A DNA stretch of 64,000 bases from Mariprofundus micogutta (GTDB taxonomy: Bacteria; Pseudomonadota; Zetaproteobacteria; Mariprofundales; Mariprofundaceae), in assembly GCF_001895085.1 (NCBI RefSeq), contig NZ_BDFD01000006.1, forward strand, positions 54,265-118,264, written 5' to 3'. The position numbers and the translations under genes were made by a program. The notes under the pieces are model-generated. The model was not told the DNA's origin, did not search any database, and saw nothing but the letters and a program-made list of their open reading frames with translations. Every line of letters starts with the position of its first letter. Position 1 is the stretch's first letter. Below, in pieces: positions 52,580-62,033 of this stretch.

Positions 52580-54799
52580 GTGCTGAACGGGAGGCTTTCA
52601 ACACAGGTCGGGGCTGTTTTCTTTGTCTCTATCGCACTGCTTGTGTCCATGATGTCGTGGCTGCAGTACAGGAGCCTGACAGAAGAACTGCCTGCTCAGA
52701 TTGAACATGAAGCGCAACAACATACCGAAATCATTTCTGAAAGCATTGCCAATAATGTGCTGTATAAAAAATCATTCCCATTGTGGAACCAGATGAAAAA
52801 AACAATGGAACGGTTTAATAGTGACCCATTGATTCAAATGGACTCTTTTGCCGTTGTGGATGAACATAACCGGGTGCTGGCGCATTCGGATACACTGAAC
52901 CACCCACTGCTGAGCAGCCTGAAGCTGGGTGAGGCTCAGCTAGCCTGGAATGAGAATACACTAACAGTCGTGACTCCGGTTTTGCATCCCTTAAATTCAC
53001 GCTACCTGGGTTCATTGGCGATCAGCTTTGAAGCTTCGGCCATTGAATATAAGCTGGATCAGGCGAGGGATGAGTTCCTGCTGTTTTTATTGTTGGCGTT
53101 TGTTCTTTCCAGCATTCTGGCTTTGGGAATCAGGCAGCGTGTTGCACAGCCGTTAAAAGAGCTTAAGGCCCTTTCATCGCTGGTTGGGACCGGAGGCCTT
53201 GATAGCTCAGCCTTCCATGCCAAACCGAAAGAGCTGCGTGAGCTGGCTGATTCCATGCAGGCATCAGACGATGCAATCGTCGGTAAATCCAGAGAAATCA
53301 AGCAGCTGGCAACTGTCATTGAGCAGGCGGATGAACTGGTGATTCTGACCGATCTGGATGGAATTATTCAGTACGTAAACCCGACATTCGAGCGAATTTC
53401 CGGTTTCAGTAGCCAGGAAGCGATCGGCAAGACGCCAAATATCGTCAAGAGCGGTGAACATGATCAGGGTTATTATACTCGCATGTGGGATGCGCTGCTT
53501 GAGGGTAAGGCATGGCGGGATGATTTCAAAAATCGGCGTAAAGATGGTTCGATTTATCAAGTGACGCAGACGATTTTTCCGATCAAGAGTGATGATGTGA
53601 TTGTCGGTTTTGCTGCAGTACAGAGGGATGTGACTCAGACTCGTCTGGTGGAAGAGAAGCTACATCATACTGACCGTGTTGAATCACTGGGCGTATTGGC
53701 AGGGGGGATCGCACATGATTTCAACAATCTTCTGACCGCTATACTCGGCAACTCGGCACTTGCGCTTAAAAAACTTGATCAGACCTCGCCTGCAATCAGC
53801 CACATCGAAAGCATTGAGGCGGCCAGCCATAGTGCGGCCGATCTGTGCCGGCAGATGCTGGCCTATTCTGGCAAAGGGAAGTTTATTGTTAAACCTGTGA
53901 ATCTGACGACTCTGGTTGAGCAGATGAGCAAGCTGATTGAGGTGTCGATAGCCAAGAGTGTAGTCATGAAATATCAGTTGCTTGAGCCGCTACCTATGGT
54001 GGATGCGGATGTGGCGCAAATTCAGCAGATTGTACTGAATTTGATGACCAATGCTTCAGAAGCCATTGGTGAGAACAGCGGTATTATCACGCTGGCAACC
54101 GGAGTGATGCATGCAGAATCGCGTTATCTGTATGGTAGCATTGGTGATGATCATCTCGATGAAGGCCGATATGTCTATCTGGAGGTATCCGATACCGGCT
54201 GCGGTATGGATGCAGAAACGCAGAAGAAGATTTTTGATCCGTTTTTTACCACCAAGTTTACCGGTCGCGGGCTCGGTATGAGTGCCATGCTGGGCATTGT
54301 AAAAGGACACAAGGGTGCGATGCGTATCTATTCCGAGAAGGGGCAGGGTACAACGATTCGCGTGTTACTGCCGGAGTCTGCGAATCAGAAATGGTTGGAA
54401 AAGGATGATGTCTCTACTCCTGTCTTACAGCATTCGGGCTTGGCTCTGGTGATTGATGATGAAGAGTCGGTGCGAGAAGTGGCTGAGGCAATGCTGGAGG
54501 ATATGGGCTATCAGGTATTAAAAGCCTGTGACGGCATTGAAGGCCTGGCCGCATATCGTGAGCGCTGTGATGAAATTGGTATCGTATTACTCGATATGAC
54601 CATGCCGAGAATGAATGGGGAAGAGTGTTTCCGCCAGCTCAGGCAGATTGATCCTGATGTTTGCGTATTACTCTCTTCAGGTTATAACGAACAGGAGGCG
54701 ACCAGCCGGTTTGCGGGCAAGGGTTTGGCTGGTTTCATTCAGAAACCGTATACACCACAACAGTTATCAGAGAAAATCGACGCCATTAAAACTGGCTGA
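52580..54799 (+). CDS. Hybrid sensor histidine kinase with PAS and receiver domains
   Basis: The 739-residue protein has a first helix at about 8-28, a periplasmic part to about 170, a second helix at about 170-190, HAMP, PAS (about 250-355), HisKA with His379 in GGIAHDFNNLL, an HATPase domain (NLMTNASEAI, DTGCGMD, GRGLGM) and a C-terminal receiver with Asp672 in LLDMTMPRMNG. It should autophosphorylate and pass phosphate through its own receiver. It starts with GTG 4 bp after the binding-protein gene; the ribosome-binding site is weak, so translation may be coupled. No output regulator lies next to it. Confidence 0.92.
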   Translation: MLNGRLSTQVGAVFFVSIALLVSMMSWLQYRSLTEELPAQIEHEAQQHTEIISESIANNVLYKKSFPLWNQMKKTMERFNSDPLIQMDSFAVVDEHNRVLAHSDTLNHPLLSSLKLGEAQLAWNENTLTVVTPVLHPLNSRYLGSLAISFEASAIEYKLDQARDEFLLFLLLAFVLSSILALGIRQRVAQPLKELKALSSLVGTGGLDSSAFHAKPKELRELADSMQASDDAIVGKSREIKQLATVIEQADELVILTDLDGIIQYVNPTFERISGFSSQEAIGKTPNIVKSGEHDQGYYTRMWDALLEGKAWRDDFKNRRKDGSIYQVTQTIFPIKSDDVIVGFAAVQRDVTQTRLVEEKLHHTDRVESLGVLAGGIAHDFNNLLTAILGNSALALKKLDQTSPAISHIESIEAASHSAADLCRQMLAYSGKGKFIVKPVNLTTLVEQMSKLIEVSIAKSVVMKYQLLEPLPMVDADVAQIQQIVLNLMTNASEAIGENSGIITLATGVMHAESRYLYGSIGDDHLDEGRYVYLEVSDTGCGMDAETQKKIFDPFFTTKFTGRGLGMSAMLGIVKGHKGAMRIYSEKGQGTTIRVLLPESANQKWLEKDDVSTPVLQHSGLALVIDDEESVREVAEAMLEDMGYQVLKACDGIEGLAAYRERCDEIGIVLLDMTMPRMNGEECFRQLRQIDPDVCVLLSSGYNEQEATSRFAGKGLAGFIQKPYTPQQLSEKIDAIKTG

Positions 54800-54837
54800 T
54801 TAAGCCATCCCTGTTGAGGCTGTGGCCAGCGATGGTC

Positions 54838-54945
54838 TTAGCCAAGGAATAATGTAATCAGAAGGCTCAGGCCCAAAAGCGCAATCAGCGCAATGAATAC
54901 ACCGTTCTGGTATCTGTTTTTTTTGATTTCATCCTGCTGATCCAT
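54838..54945 (-). CDS. 35-residue single-helix membrane peptide
   Basis: A short gene encodes MDQQDEIKKNRYQNG followed by one strong hydrophobic helix (about residues 16-34) and ends LFLG. A good ribosome-binding site (CAGGAG, six bases before the ATG at 54945) supports translation. The charged N-terminus should stay in the cytoplasm with the helix in the inner membrane. It lies 52 bp downstream of the cysteine synthase gene on the same strand, so it may be co-transcribed. The function is unknown. Confidence 0.6.
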   Translation of the reverse strand: MDQQDEIKKNRYQNGVFIALIALLGLSLLITLFLG

Positions 54946-54997
54946 GATTACTCCTGGCTGAGGCTGTTCGTTTCACGGAAACAGGATCAACTGATTG

Positions 54998-55939
54998 TTA
55001 TATGCCTTCGGCGTAGCTTACGCGGTCACTGGCGGCAAAGACAGGGGTGGAGAGATATTTTTCTCCGCCATCCGGGAAAATCGCAACGATTTTTCCAGAC
55101 TTTCCTTCATCAGCCAGTTTTTCGGCCACTTTCAGTGCTGTTGCCAGGGCGCAGCCGCAGGATTGGCCACAGAGAATGCCCTCTTCGGAGGCCAGACGTT
55201 GGGTATAGGAATAGGCTACATCGGTATCAATGCCGATTTTTTCGTCATATACCGTGGCATCATACACTCCCGGCACAATACTGGATTCGATATGTTTCAA
55301 CCCTTCAATGCCATGGAACGGAGAGTCCGGTTCAGCAGCGATAATCTGAATGTCGGGGTTGGTCTTTTTAAGGAAGCGGCCGGTACCTACCAGCGTGCCG
55401 GAAGTGCCAAGTGAGGCGATAAAATGGGTGACTTTGCCATCGGTGTCGCGCCAGATTTCCGGCCCTGTAGACTCTTCATGCGAACGCGGATTGGCCGGAT
55501 TATTGTACTGGTCCGGTTTGAAATAGAGATCGGGATTATCTTCATAAATTTTGCGTGCATCCATAATCGCACCATCAGACCCTTCCAGAGGATCTGAGAA
55601 GATCAGCTCAGCACCAAAGGCGCGGCAGATACGTTTACGCTCATCCGAGACGTTGCCCGGCATGACAAGGCGCACGCGAAAGCCCATATTGGCACCTATC
55701 ATTGCCAGTGCGATGCCCGTATTGCCGGATGTGGAATCGAGAATAATTTTATCTTTACGCAACAATCCACTCCTCAGGCCGTCGCGAATCATCCACAAAG
55801 CAGGTCTATCCTTGACCGAGCCGCCGGGATTAAAACGCTCAAGCTTCGCATGAATACGGATATTATCCGGCAGATGGCTGGTGATATGCTGAATTTGCAC
55901 CAGTGGGGTGTTGCCGATCAAATCGAGAATTGCTGTCAC
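54998..55939 (-). CDS. cysM: Cysteine synthase, CysM-like
   Basis: This PLP enzyme makes cysteine from O-acetylserine (or another activated serine) and sulfide or thiosulfate. From a GTG at 55939 the 313-residue protein begins with the family's TAILDLIGNTPLVQI. The PLP lysine is Lys43 in NPGGSVKDRP, the STSGNTGIALA substrate loop follows, and GTSGT binds the PLP phosphate. An in-frame ATG at 56020 would add 27 residues that overlap gluQ and lack family likeness. CysM versus CysK cannot be settled by eye. Confidence 0.88.
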   Translation of the reverse strand: MTAILDLIGNTPLVQIQHITSHLPDNIRIHAKLERFNPGGSVKDRPALWMIRDGLRSGLLRKDKIILDSTSGNTGIALAMIGANMGFRVRLVMPGNVSDERKRICRAFGAELIFSDPLEGSDGAIMDARKIYEDNPDLYFKPDQYNNPANPRSHEESTGPEIWRDTDGKVTHFIASLGTSGTLVGTGRFLKKTNPDIQIIAAEPDSPFHGIEGLKHIESSIVPGVYDATVYDEKIGIDTDVAYSYTQRLASEEGILCGQSCGCALATALKVAEKLADEGKSGKIVAIFPDGGEKYLSTPVFAASDRVSYAEGI

Positions 55940-55976
55940 TTCAACCGCCTGGGTTCGTTCGTTATATGGAGCATGC

Positions 55977-56876
55977 TTAAGCCAGTTGCCGGATGATTTG
56001 ATCATGGTCATCAGGCGCAAATGGCCAGACCGGATTTTCTACATCAAGCAGGAACTGTTTCAGCTTTTCAGGTTTCACACCTAACTCCTTCAGGCTGCGA
56101 AGTGTGGTTGAGCAGTTTCGTTTGGCAAGCCTTTCCCCGTTGAGGGTTTCAAGCAGACCATGATGAATGTAAGTCGGTTCCGGCAGATCGAGCAAATTTT
56201 GCAGCAATCGGTGGATGCCGGTACTCGCCTCGAGATCTTGTCCCCGAATGATGTGGCTGATGTTCTGCAACGCGTCATCCACGACAACTGAGAGATGGTA
56301 ACTGAATGAAATATCCTTGCGCCCGATCACCACATCATGATCAATGTTCGCCGGATGCGCTGCGCCGCTCTCATCATGCCATTGCAGTGGCCGGGCCATC
56401 AGGGTCATAGCTTTTTCGATATCCAGGCGCCATGCAAATGGGTTGCTCAGCATGCGCTGCGATTGTTCATCAACATCCAGGTTCCGGCATATGCCCGGGT
56501 AGATGGCGGTAGCCTCTTCAGCATGTGGTGCCAGGCCGATGCGTTGTATCTCCGCCTCGATGCTTTTGCGGGTGCAGAAACAGGGGTAAATCACACCGAG
56601 TTCGCGCAAGTGCTCGATTGCCCTGCGATAATCATCGAAATGTTCACTCTGAATGCGCACTGGTTCAGGCCATTTCAGCCCCAGCCAGTCCAGATCCTGA
56701 AAAATGGCCTCGGTAAATTCAGATCGGCAGCGGGTGAAATCAATGTCTTCAATTCGCAACAGCAATCCCGCCCGCTTGCTCTTGCTCCATGCCTGGCAGA
56801 TGAGTGCAGAATACGCATTGCCGACATGTAACAGGCCTGTTGGACTCGGGGCGAAACGGGTTTTTGGCTGCTGCAC
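55977..56876 (-). CDS. gluQ: Glutamyl-Q tRNA(Asp) synthetase
   Basis: This paralogue of the GluRS catalytic core attaches glutamate to queuosine in tRNA-Asp. The 299-residue protein starts with RFAPSPTGLLHVGN (class I signature HVGN), keeps the zinc ligands in CFCTR and the later YPGICR, and has a KMSKS-like RLAKRN. It lacks the anticodon-binding domain of full GluRS, as expected. It lies 2 bp downstream of the antiporter gene. Confidence 0.94.
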   Translation of the reverse strand: MQQPKTRFAPSPTGLLHVGNAYSALICQAWSKSKRAGLLLRIEDIDFTRCRSEFTEAIFQDLDWLGLKWPEPVRIQSEHFDDYRRAIEHLRELGVIYPCFCTRKSIEAEIQRIGLAPHAEEATAIYPGICRNLDVDEQSQRMLSNPFAWRLDIEKAMTLMARPLQWHDESGAAHPANIDHDVVIGRKDISFSYHLSVVVDDALQNISHIIRGQDLEASTGIHRLLQNLLDLPEPTYIHHGLLETLNGERLAKRNCSTTLRSLKELGVKPEKLKQFLLDVENPVWPFAPDDHDQIIRQLA

Positions 56877-56878
56877 GC

Positions 56879-58735
56879 TTAGATCGACTTCTTCATTTCC
56901 GCGGGCGGCAGGATCAGGGGTTGATCACCCGGCATGCGATCAGGACGCATAAGAATTTTGATTTCATCACCAGCTTTAAATTGCACATCATCATCCGGTA
57001 TAATCGTTAAACCTTCACGTACAATTGCAACAGGCTGAACACCATGCGGAATGCGTACATCATGCATGCGCTGGTCAATCAGCAGAGAGTCCTCTTCGAC
57101 AAAACGTGATTCATATACAAGACGTTTGCGGTGAGCCTGATCGTTCCAGTAGGTGAAATTATAAGGCTTGGCGAACAGCCTGCGGGTTTGCAGCTGGTGA
57201 ATCAGACGGGCATGTTTTTTGAAGTCATCATCCTGCATGGCAACGTAAATTTCAGGGGTGTGGAAGTTGTCATGAGCCAAGCGTGCGATAAGCAGATTGT
57301 GATCGGATGAGCCGGTCATGACCAGTACGCAGCCAATTTCTTCGGCATGAATGATTTCCCAGAACAGAGGGTCGAGTGCATTACCACAAACGGCATCGTA
57401 ACCGGAATTTTTCAGGCTGCTGATGACTTCAGAGTTCAGGTCAAGAAAACGTACCTCACGATCCTCTCCCAGTGCACGCCCGACTTCAGCACCGATCTGG
57501 CCGCCACCTATGATTAATACAGAGCGGTCATCACCACCGTTGATGGCAAGTAAGTTCTTTAATGGCCGGGCAAGCAGGCTGTAGCCGAGTACTGATACAA
57601 TGATAATGATATAGACCAGAGCCATAAGTGTGTCGCCCTGAGCATTGCCGCTCTCTTTCAGAATCAGGGCGAACAATGAAGTGATACCAGCTGCAACCAC
57701 GCCGCGAGGGGCCATGCCAGCCAGATACATACTCTCATTCAAGGACAGATGACTGCCTGCTGTGGCAAACAATACGCTTAGAGGGCGCGCATAACAGGCA
57801 AGAATGGCGAAGATGAGCAGTCCTGAATATAAATGTTCGATTAAAACGGCCAGATTCATGTTGGCGGCAAGCAACACAAACAGTACAGAAATCAACAGCA
57901 TGGACAGGCTGCCTTTGAAATGTTTGAGACGCTGAATGTCGTGTACTTCCATGCGTTGCAGCGTTGCACCCATCATGAGTACAGCCAGCAGTCCTGCTTG
58001 AGAACTGATGCTGTCGGCAAGCAGGAAAATACCCCATGCCGAGGACAGGGTGAGGATGGTGCGAATCTCCACATCTTTGGACCAGTTACTGGAGAGTAAC
58101 TTGGCCAGCAGGAAGCCACCCATCAGTCCGATCAGGGTGCCTGCTATGATTTTGTAGAAAATTTCCTCTGCTATAAGCAGGTTGGAAATCCCCGGCGTCA
58201 GTGCCACTTGCAGGAACACAATGGCCAGAATGGCACCAACCACATCGATGAGCATCGCTTCAGCTGTTAACACATGGCTAATATTGCGGCCAAGACGCAT
58301 CTGACGAATAATCGGCAGAATCACGGTTGGTCCACCCACAGAAATCAATGCCCCGAACAACAGTGCCACCGGCCAGTCGATGTCAGCAATCATGTGGGCG
58401 GTGATCGCACCTATGGCGATTGTAATGAGCGGTCCGAACACGATGAGGCGACCAACCACCCAGCCATTGGCGCGTAACTCTTTCAGATTAAGGCTTAATC
58501 CACCCTCAAACAGAATGATGGCCAGGCCGAGCTCGATCAGCGTGTGGAGGGCCGCCTCCATACTTTCCACATGCAGTGCATGCAGACCAAACGGGCCTAA
58601 CGCCATACCCGCCAGCAACCAGAGCAAGATTGGCGGGAAACGCATGCGGTGCGCCAGCATCTGGGCGGCGGTAGCAACTAATACGGCGACAACGAAAGTC
58701 GTGGTTGGGCTGGCGGTTTCCGGAAACATTGCCAT
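56879..58735 (-). CDS. CPA-family cation/proton antiporter with RCK domains
   Basis: The protein has 618 residues from ATG 58735. It has about twelve membrane helices of the Na+/H+ exchanger fold (residues 10-395, including ILFEGGLSLNL and DVVGAILAIVFLQ), then a TrkA-N/RCK nucleotide-binding domain (VLIIGGGQIGAEVGRALG) and a TrkA-C domain at the end. Potassium or sodium efflux gated by NAD(H) or another nucleotide is likely; the ion is not certain. The frame extends further upstream to 58867, but those residues are not family-like. It diverges from the yajR gene. Confidence 0.9.
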   Translation of the reverse strand: MAMFPETASPTTTFVVAVLVATAAQMLAHRMRFPPILLWLLAGMALGPFGLHALHVESMEAALHTLIELGLAIILFEGGLSLNLKELRANGWVVGRLIVFGPLITIAIGAITAHMIADIDWPVALLFGALISVGGPTVILPIIRQMRLGRNISHVLTAEAMLIDVVGAILAIVFLQVALTPGISNLLIAEEIFYKIIAGTLIGLMGGFLLAKLLSSNWSKDVEIRTILTLSSAWGIFLLADSISSQAGLLAVLMMGATLQRMEVHDIQRLKHFKGSLSMLLISVLFVLLAANMNLAVLIEHLYSGLLIFAILACYARPLSVLFATAGSHLSLNESMYLAGMAPRGVVAAGITSLFALILKESGNAQGDTLMALVYIIIIVSVLGYSLLARPLKNLLAINGGDDRSVLIIGGGQIGAEVGRALGEDREVRFLDLNSEVISSLKNSGYDAVCGNALDPLFWEIIHAEEIGCVLVMTGSSDHNLLIARLAHDNFHTPEIYVAMQDDDFKKHARLIHQLQTRRLFAKPYNFTYWNDQAHRKRLVYESRFVEEDSLLIDQRMHDVRIPHGVQPVAIVREGLTIIPDDDVQFKAGDEIKILMRPDRMPGDQPLILPPAEMKKSI

Positions 58736-58927
58736 ACAGGCTGCCGCCAAGTTAATTGTGCGGCAAGTGTTGAATAGAATAACCACGATACATAAATGGT
58801 TGTGGGTAAAGCTCTGCTGCATGCACCAGATAGCATCTGGTGCTACTATGCGCCGCCAGACTGGCACTGCGCATGGCGTTGATGTGGCCGGTCTTATGTT
58901 TTTTGTTTTTTAAGGTGTGATAAAGTC

Positions 58928-60295
58928 ATGAACAGTGCAGAAAAAAATAGTGTTTTTTCCATAGCAGGTATTTATGGCCTGCGCATGCTTGGTCTGTTTC
59001 TCATTCTGCCCGTATTTGCGCTTTATGCCGAGGGTTTGGAAGGCGTAACGCCGACATTAATCGGTTTGGCATTGGGTATTTATGGTTTTACCATGGCAAT
59101 GCTGCAGATTCCATTCGGCTGGCTTTCTGATCGCATTGGTCGTAAACCGGTTATCGCTGCCGGACTGTTGATATTTGCTGTCGGCAGTGTCGTCGCTGCG
59201 ATGGCCGATACCATCTGGATGGTGATTATCGGTCGTGCACTGCAAGGTTCAGGTGCCATTGCTGCAGCCATGATGGCCTTGCTGGCAGATCTGACCCGCG
59301 AAGAAGTTCGCACCAAGGCGATGGCGACTGTGGGCATCACTATCGGCATGTCGTTTACTGTAGCTCTGATTGCGGGGCCGCTGTTGAGTTCATGGATAGG
59401 TGTGGATGGTATTTTCTGGCTGACCGCAGTGCTTGCGCTACTCAGTATCGCAGTGCTGTTCAAGCTTGTGCCCGATCCTGAAAAGCTCTCTACGCACCGC
59501 GATGTGGAAGCCGTGCCCGGTGAATTCGGAAGAATTCTGCGAAACGGACAGTTGTTACGCCTGGATGTGGGCATATTTATACTTCATGGCATTATTATGT
59601 CACTGTTTGTGGCGCTGCCATTTGTATTGCGCGATCACCTTTCCATCGAAGCACATGATCATCCATGGGTCTATCTGCCGGTGTTGCTGGTGGCTGTCGG
59701 GTTTATGGTGCCGTTGATCATTATGGCGGAGAAAAAAGGCAAAATGAAGCAGGTGTTCCTGCTCTCCATTGGCCTGATCGCATTGGCGTGTCTGATGCTT
59801 GCACTATGGCATGATTCCATGATTTCAGTGATTGCGGCACTGCTGCTGTTTTTTATCGCCTATAACGTGTTGGAGGCAACACTGCCCTCTCTGATTTCAC
59901 GTATGGCCCCGATTGATGCCAAGGGCACAGCGATGGGCGTCTACTCCACATCGCAGTTTTTCGGAGCCTTTATAGGTGGTGCGGTCGGTGGCTGGTGTTA
60001 TGGACAGTTTGATGTGCAGGGTATCTTTTTCAGTACAGCACTCTTTGCTCTGCTCTGGTTGTTCGTGGCGATGGGAATGCAGATGCCGGTGATGCGTTCT
60101 TCAGTGATGGCGCATGTGGAGTCTGATGTGGATGCCGACACGTTGGAAAGCAATATTCTGGCTCTTGCCGGTGTTTTTGAAGCCAAGGTTGTGCCAGAAG
60201 AAAACACAGTTTTTCTGCGTGTAGATAAAAAAGTGTATGATGCGGATGCCTTGAATGCGCTGCTCAACCCGGCATCGCAAGCGGCTGAGGGCTGA
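58928..60295 (+). CDS. yajR: YajR-like MFS transporter
   Basis: This major facilitator has 455 residues and twelve helices, with the family's motif A WLSDRIGRKPV after helix 2. After the last helix a soluble C-terminal domain of about 60 residues follows (LALAGVFEAKVVPEENTVFLRVDKK), with the ferredoxin-like pattern of the YAM domain found in E. coli YajR, which also has about 454 residues. The substrate of YajR is unknown; drug or metabolite efflux is assumed. gpmI starts 2 bp after its stop. Confidence 0.88.
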   Translation: MNSAEKNSVFSIAGIYGLRMLGLFLILPVFALYAEGLEGVTPTLIGLALGIYGFTMAMLQIPFGWLSDRIGRKPVIAAGLLIFAVGSVVAAMADTIWMVIIGRALQGSGAIAAAMMALLADLTREEVRTKAMATVGITIGMSFTVALIAGPLLSSWIGVDGIFWLTAVLALLSIAVLFKLVPDPEKLSTHRDVEAVPGEFGRILRNGQLLRLDVGIFILHGIIMSLFVALPFVLRDHLSIEAHDHPWVYLPVLLVAVGFMVPLIIMAEKKGKMKQVFLLSIGLIALACLMLALWHDSMISVIAALLLFFIAYNVLEATLPSLISRMAPIDAKGTAMGVYSTSQFFGAFIGGAVGGWCYGQFDVQGIFFSTALFALLWLFVAMGMQMPVMRSSVMAHVESDVDADTLESNILALAGVFEAKVVPEENTVFLRVDKKVYDADALNALLNPASQAAEG

Positions 60296-60297
60296 GA

Positions 60298-61923
60298 ATG
60301 ACGAATACTGTGAACAAACCTGTACTACTTATTGTGATGGATGGCTGGGGTATCGGCTCAGGCGGCCATGAAGATGCCATTGCGCAGGCCAATACACCTG
60401 TTTTTGATCGCCTCTGGTCGGGTTATGCACATACGCGACTATTTACACATGGCCCTTACGTTGGCTTGCCTGCCGCCAAAGATATGGGCGGTTCGGAAGT
60501 CGGTCATTTGACCATGGGCGCAGGCATGATTCTTGATCAGGGGCCGACGAGGATTAACAAGGCGATTGCCGACAACTCTTTCTTTGCATCATCCGCTTTA
60601 CAGCAGGTGATGGAAGTAGTTGCCAATGGCACTACACTGCATCTGGTCGGTTTACTCTCTGATGGCAATATCCATTCACATTTGAATCATTTCAAAACCT
60701 TGATCGAATATGCTTTTGAACAAGGTGTGAAACGCTTGCGGGTGCATGCCCTGCTTGATGGGCGCGATGTCGGTATCCAAACGGCACAGAAGTATGTATG
60801 TGAACTGGAAGAGGACTTTGCTTACATTAACGGCAACGAAGGATTCGATTATGGATTCGCCAGTGGTGGTGGTCGCGAACGCATAATAATGGATCGCGAT
60901 TATGACTGGTCCAAGGTTGAACAGGGCTGGAACATGATGGTGCATGGTCAGTGTGAGCAGCGTTTTCCATCCATGCTGGCCGCGATCAATCATTTCCGTG
61001 AAAGGCAGCCCGACATTGTCGATCAGGACTTGCCGGGTTTTGTGATTGTTGATCAGGATAATCAAGCGCTGGGTAAAATGACTGATGGCGATGCGGTGGT
61101 GATGGTCAATTTCCGTGGTGATCGCGCTGTTGAAATCACCGAGGCATTCGAACTGGATGATTTCGATGGTTTTGATCGTGGAGACAAGCCTGATCTCACT
61201 TATGCGGGCATGATGGTTTACGATGAAGATCGTAACCTTCCCAAGCTACAGCTTATGGGCCCAACCAAAGTGGATAATCCGTTTGGTAAGCGTATTCTGG
61301 AGCTGGGCATCAAGCAGTTCCGGCTGACTGAAACGCAAAAATATCCACATGTCACCTTTTTCTTTAATGGTGGTTATCGCCAGCCTCTGGATGAGAGTAT
61401 GGAAGATTATATTCTGATTCCATCTGACAAAGGAGTTTCATTTTCCGATGCGCCTCAGATGAAAGCAGCTGAGATTGCCGGAAAGGCAGTCGAGTTAATC
61501 GAATCCGGTGAATATGGATTCGGCCTGATCAATTTTGCCAATGCAGATATGGTTGGTCATTGTGGCAATATGGCGTCGGCTATTGAAGCTGTAGAGGCTG
61601 TGGACAAGGCTGTCGGCCAGATTGTTGAAGCACTGGAACAAGCCGGTGGTGCTGCTCTGATTACTGCCGATCACGGTAATGCTGAGGAGATGCTGGTGGC
61701 CACCAAAACAGGGCATGAACCTTCAACCAAGCACTCGGTTAATCCGGTGCCATGCATTCTGTTTGATGCAGCATATGATGGTTCTTATCAATTGCGTCAG
61801 CCTGATGCCGCAGATGCCGCACTTGCTGTTCCCGGTCTGTCGCATCTGGCAGCCACACTGTTTGAAATGATGGGGTATGCTGTTCCGGATGACCTGAACC
61901 CTTCTCTGATCGAGCGGCCCTGA
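60298..61923 (+). CDS. gpmI: 2,3-Bisphosphoglycerate-independent phosphoglycerate mutase
   Basis: This enzyme interconverts 3- and 2-phosphoglycerate in glycolysis and gluconeogenesis with two manganese ions. The 541-residue protein has VMDGWGIG at the N-terminus, the phosphorylated serine in GGSEVGH, HALLDGRDV in the transferase domain, and the metal ligands in NADMVGHCG and ITADHGNAEEM. It is somewhat longer than the common 510-515 residues. It follows yajR directly. Confidence 0.96.
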   Translation: MTNTVNKPVLLIVMDGWGIGSGGHEDAIAQANTPVFDRLWSGYAHTRLFTHGPYVGLPAAKDMGGSEVGHLTMGAGMILDQGPTRINKAIADNSFFASSALQQVMEVVANGTTLHLVGLLSDGNIHSHLNHFKTLIEYAFEQGVKRLRVHALLDGRDVGIQTAQKYVCELEEDFAYINGNEGFDYGFASGGGRERIIMDRDYDWSKVEQGWNMMVHGQCEQRFPSMLAAINHFRERQPDIVDQDLPGFVIVDQDNQALGKMTDGDAVVMVNFRGDRAVEITEAFELDDFDGFDRGDKPDLTYAGMMVYDEDRNLPKLQLMGPTKVDNPFGKRILELGIKQFRLTETQKYPHVTFFFNGGYRQPLDESMEDYILIPSDKGVSFSDAPQMKAAEIAGKAVELIESGEYGFGLINFANADMVGHCGNMASAIEAVEAVDKAVGQIVEALEQAGGAALITADHGNAEEMLVATKTGHEPSTKHSVNPVPCILFDAAYDGSYQLRQPDAADAALAVPGLSHLAATLFEMMGYAVPDDLNPSLIERP

Positions 61924-61960
61924 TTCTGGACGCTTCGGCGTAATCTTTGCGCCGCCTGCG

Positions 61961-62013
61961 AACAATTAACAGTTGCAGCTATGACTGAATGTATAGAACA
62001 TAGCTTAATTGTT
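61961..62013. repeat. Interrupted inverted repeat before the DUF4126 gene
   Basis: AACAATTA at 61961-61968 with AGCTATG at 61977-61983 pairs with CATAGCT at 61999-62005 and TAATTGTT at 62006-62013. The arms are perfect but the left arm has an 8-nt bulge. It lies 20 bp before the next start codon and could be an operator or leader structure. No known regulator motif was identified. Confidence 0.4.
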
Positions 62014-62033
62014 ATCGTGTGCAGGAGTAAGCT

